A program made the position numbers and the translations under genes. A stretch of DNA of 7,489 nt, taken from the NCBI GenBank assembly GCA_011523195.1, contig WTHH01000445.1, positions 1 to 7,489 of the forward strand, given 5' to 3'. Positions 6,020-7,489 of the stretch are shown here, one piece after another (the first letter of the stretch is position 1; each line of letters opens with the position of its first letter). The notes under the pieces were generated by a model. It made no database searches. It was given only the letters and a program-made list of their open reading frames with translations, and was not told the DNA's origin. This DNA is from Verrucomicrobiales bacterium (GTDB taxonomy: Bacteria; Verrucomicrobiota; Verrucomicrobiia; Limisphaerales; UBA1096).

Positions 6020-7075
6020 ATGAGGATCAGCAAGACGACAAACCACGGCAATACCCGGTGGCGTGTCACACTCTCAATTCAAGGTAAACGTAAGCAACGC
6101 TTCTTCACCTCTCGTGACGAAGCTCGTGCTTGGTTAAACTCGATTGAAGCCGATCATACAGGCTTCTGGAATAACCGGTCCGATCAGGAACGGCAGGACA
6201 TTATCAACGCCTTCAAGCTAGCCTCAAACCGAGGGCAATCCGTATACCAAAGCATCCTCTCCACACCACCTTCCCCTAAACACAAACCACTTCTATTGGC
6301 AGAAGCTGTGGATATATACATTAAGCTGCTTAATAGAAGATCACTCCGCCCTACCTCTCTAAAGCAAACCGTGATGTGCCTTTTACAACTCAAGTCTGCT
6401 TACCCCGGCAAGTCGTGTCATGAGCTCAGTTCACAGGACTTAGAGTGCTGGTTTTATGATCGAAAGTGGAAGCGTTCCACCATTGATGGTGTCATAGCCA
6501 AGGTTAGCCCCTTCTTCAGTTGGTGTGTACGGGAGGAGCACTGCAAAACCAACCCTTGCGGGGCCGTAAAACGCCCTCAGAGCGACGATAATGCCCCAAC
6601 CATATTCACCCCTAGCCAAGCAGAAAAACTGCTTAAAACGGCATATCATCTGGATACCGAAATGGTTGCCTACTTGGCTGTCGGCCTCTTTGCTGGCGTC
6701 CGCCCGATGGAGATCGAAAGACTCCATCGTTCGGACATCAAGCCGGCCCACATTGAGATCAAAGCCAACAAGGCTAAGACACGAAGACGCCGGCTCGTCA
6801 CCATCTCAGATAATCTACAAGAGTGGCTGTCACTAGGTGATGAGTTTGCTCCCAAGAACAAACGTAAACGCCTCTCAAGAATACTGGAAGCCGCAGGCTT
6901 GAGTTGGAGTCCAGACATCATGCGACACTCGTTCGCCAGCTATCATCTGGCAGAGCATCAGTCGGCTGAAAAGACTGCCCTAGAGATGGGTCACAGGGAC
7001 ACTAAAATGCTGTTTGAACACTACAGGGAATTGGTCACAAAAGAGGCTGCAAAACGGTACTGGAAGATCAGGTGA
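6020..7075 (+). CDS. Tyrosine recombinase / integrase
   Basis: A 351-residue site-specific recombinase of the lambda integrase superfamily, probably the integrase of an element inserted at the adjacent tRNA-Leu. An N-terminal arm-binding-like segment (RWRVTLSIQGKRKQRFFTSR, 13-32) precedes a SAM-like core-binding domain (about 90-185) and the catalytic domain. Visible catalytic residues: R228 in GVRPMEIERL, a lysine in KANKAKTRRRR (K251 or K253), R302 and H303 in DIMRHSFASYHL, H325 in MGHRDTKM, and the nucleophile Y335 in FEHYREL. The first His of the usual H-x-x-R-H box is Asp (D299), a variant I associate with Verrucomicrobiota integrases. The spacing from H325 to Y335 is normal, so the enzyme looks intact. 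The gene is visibly more AT-rich than the genes to its left and contains no copy of the host palindrome, consistent with horizontal origin. A GTTAG-box array overlaps its translation start region. Confidence 0.93.
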   Translation: MRISKTTNHGNTRWRVTLSIQGKRKQRFFTSRDEARAWLNSIEADHTGFWNNRSDQERQDIINAFKLASNRGQSVYQSILSTPPSPKHKPLLLAEAVDIYIKLLNRRSLRPTSLKQTVMCLLQLKSAYPGKSCHELSSQDLECWFYDRKWKRSTIDGVIAKVSPFFSWCVREEHCKTNPCGAVKRPQSDDNAPTIFTPSQAEKLLKTAYHLDTEMVAYLAVGLFAGVRPMEIERLHRSDIKPAHIEIKANKAKTRRRRLVTISDNLQEWLSLGDEFAPKNKRKRLSRILEAAGLSWSPDIMRHSFASYHLAEHQSAEKTALEMGHRDTKMLFEHYRELVTKEAAKRYWKIR

Positions 7076-7103
7076 AAAAAATTTCCAAAAGGGATTTTTT
7101 TTC
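7075..7103 (+). terminator. Terminator-like hairpin after integrase
   Basis: An A7-TTTCC stretch (7075-7086) pairs with GGGA-T8 (7091-7102) around an AAAA loop, with one internal mismatch and one G-T pair. The U-rich 3' arm is followed by CTT. It begins at the last base of the integrase stop codon and could act in both directions. The stem is A/T-rich with a weak GC core, so its strength is uncertain. Confidence 0.5.
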
Positions 7104-7283
7104 TTCACAAGGTAATGTCATTGCCGATAGCACTTGTCCGTCGTTTACGAACGATACACATATGCCGACGAAATGGTTTTGAAACGTTGGGAAGTTAGGC
7201 CGGGATTGATCTGAAAAAGACAGTCATCCAGTAGAATGGAGTTCATACCGGAACTTTAACAAAAACAAATCTGGACCAATAAG
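7104..7283. other. Non-coding AT-rich spacer with two small hairpins
   Basis: I find no credible gene here on either strand. Two short inverted repeats stand out: GGTAAT/ATTGCC (7111-7116 with 7120-7125, one G-T pair), nested in an alternative ACAAG/CTTGT stem (7107-7111 with 7133-7137); and AGTTC/GAACT (7240-7244 with 7251-7255). A 13-codon reading frame from ATG 7173 has no ribosome site and is not called. The spacer may hold the promoter of the downstream RNA; only a TAAAAT at 7288-7293 looks -10-like. Confidence 0.5.
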
Positions 7284-7303
7284 GTAGTAAAATAATTACT
7301 ACT

Positions 7304-7484
7304 GAGAGTTCCCCTTGAGGGAACGACCGCTGCGGCCTTTACGGCCGAGTACCCATGGTTGGAAAGTGACAGGGCAGCCCCACTTTCGCTAAAACCAGCA
7401 GCCATGGGGTGTTGATGGGATCAATCGTACGCATACGAAAGCAGATCATTCTCAACTCTTTGACTCCCCCTTCGGGGGGGAGTC
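7304..7484 (+). ncRNA. Candidate structured noncoding RNA (possible HEARO/omegaRNA-like guide scaffold)
   Basis: About 180 nt without a gene that folds by eye into successive stems. P1: GTTCCC/GGGAAC (7308-7313 with 7319-7324). P2: CGGCC/GGCCG (7333-7337 with 7343-7347). P3: a long-range CCCATGG/CCATGGG (7352-7358 with 7402-7408) enclosing GAAAGTG/CACTTTC (7362-7368 with 7381-7387) and a GGG/CCC cap. P4: TCGTA/TACGA (7425-7429 with 7434-7438). P5: GACTCCCCC/GGGGGAGTC (7462-7470 with 7476-7484). Perfect 5-9 bp helices in this density indicate a structured RNA. What is known: HEARO (omega) RNAs of IscB systems are 5'-leader RNAs of similar size and multi-stem style, and retron RNAs also precede their partner gene. 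That this is either of them is inference, because the partner gene would lie beyond the right edge. The strand is chosen by integrase orientation and by the final hairpin. Confidence 0.5.
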
Positions 7485-7489
7485 TTGTA

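Noticed and set aside
5921..7489. Second copy of the tRNA-Leu 3' end (right attachment site)
   Set aside because: Scanned for the T-arm/acceptor segment downstream and found none, so the element's other end is outside the window.
1..7489. CRISPR array
   Set aside because: No regularly spaced direct repeats with unique spacers; the repeated palindrome is irregularly spaced and lies in genes.

Overview
The window looks like a chromosomal segment of a Verrucomicrobiota-type (PVC group) bacterium, probably environmental or aquatic. This is inferred from the combination of a secreted sulfatase, a GYF-domain membrane protein, a secreted acidic protein whose core ends in a 'QRFYRLR' motif, a mutarotase-like secreted protein, genes without clear Shine-Dalgarno sequences, and an integrase of a sequence type I associate with this phylum. 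No taxonomic search was possible.

Layout. Four genes lie on the minus strand from about 3404 down to 1: a GYF-domain multi-pass membrane protein, a secreted acidic protein, threonine synthase (coupled to the previous gene by a 4-nt GTGA overlap) and the N-terminus of a sulfatase cut by the left edge exactly at its active-site Cys. They are closely spaced (52 nt, overlap, 43 nt) and may form one transcript from a promoter with a consensus TATAAT near 3470. A 119-155 nt AT-rich divergent region separates them from a plus-strand gene for an exported mutarotase-like protein (3560-4543). That gene converges, with a 17-nt gap, on a minus-strand gene for a lipoprotein with a glycoside-hydrolase-like TIM-barrel (4561-5715). 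Together with the sulfatase, these suggest polysaccharide processing in the cell envelope.

From 5834 the character changes. An intact tRNA-Leu(GAG) is followed by a tyrosine recombinase gene (6020-7075) in more AT-rich DNA, which is the classic left end of an element integrated in a tRNA gene. A cluster of GTTAG boxes in direct and inverted orientation sits just before the integrase start. After the integrase come a terminator-like hairpin and about 400 nt without a gene. The last 200 nt of this fold by eye into a chain of perfect hairpins, which I read as a candidate structured noncoding RNA whose partner gene, if any, lies past the right edge.

The second unusual signal is a dispersed 14-bp palindrome, CGCTTGGCCAAGCG. 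It has three perfect copies and several near-copies between 1 and 5751, inside coding sequences, signal-peptide regions and intergenic DNA. It is absent from the integrase side. It behaves like a highly iterated palindrome of the host chromosome and appears to have shaped several protein termini.
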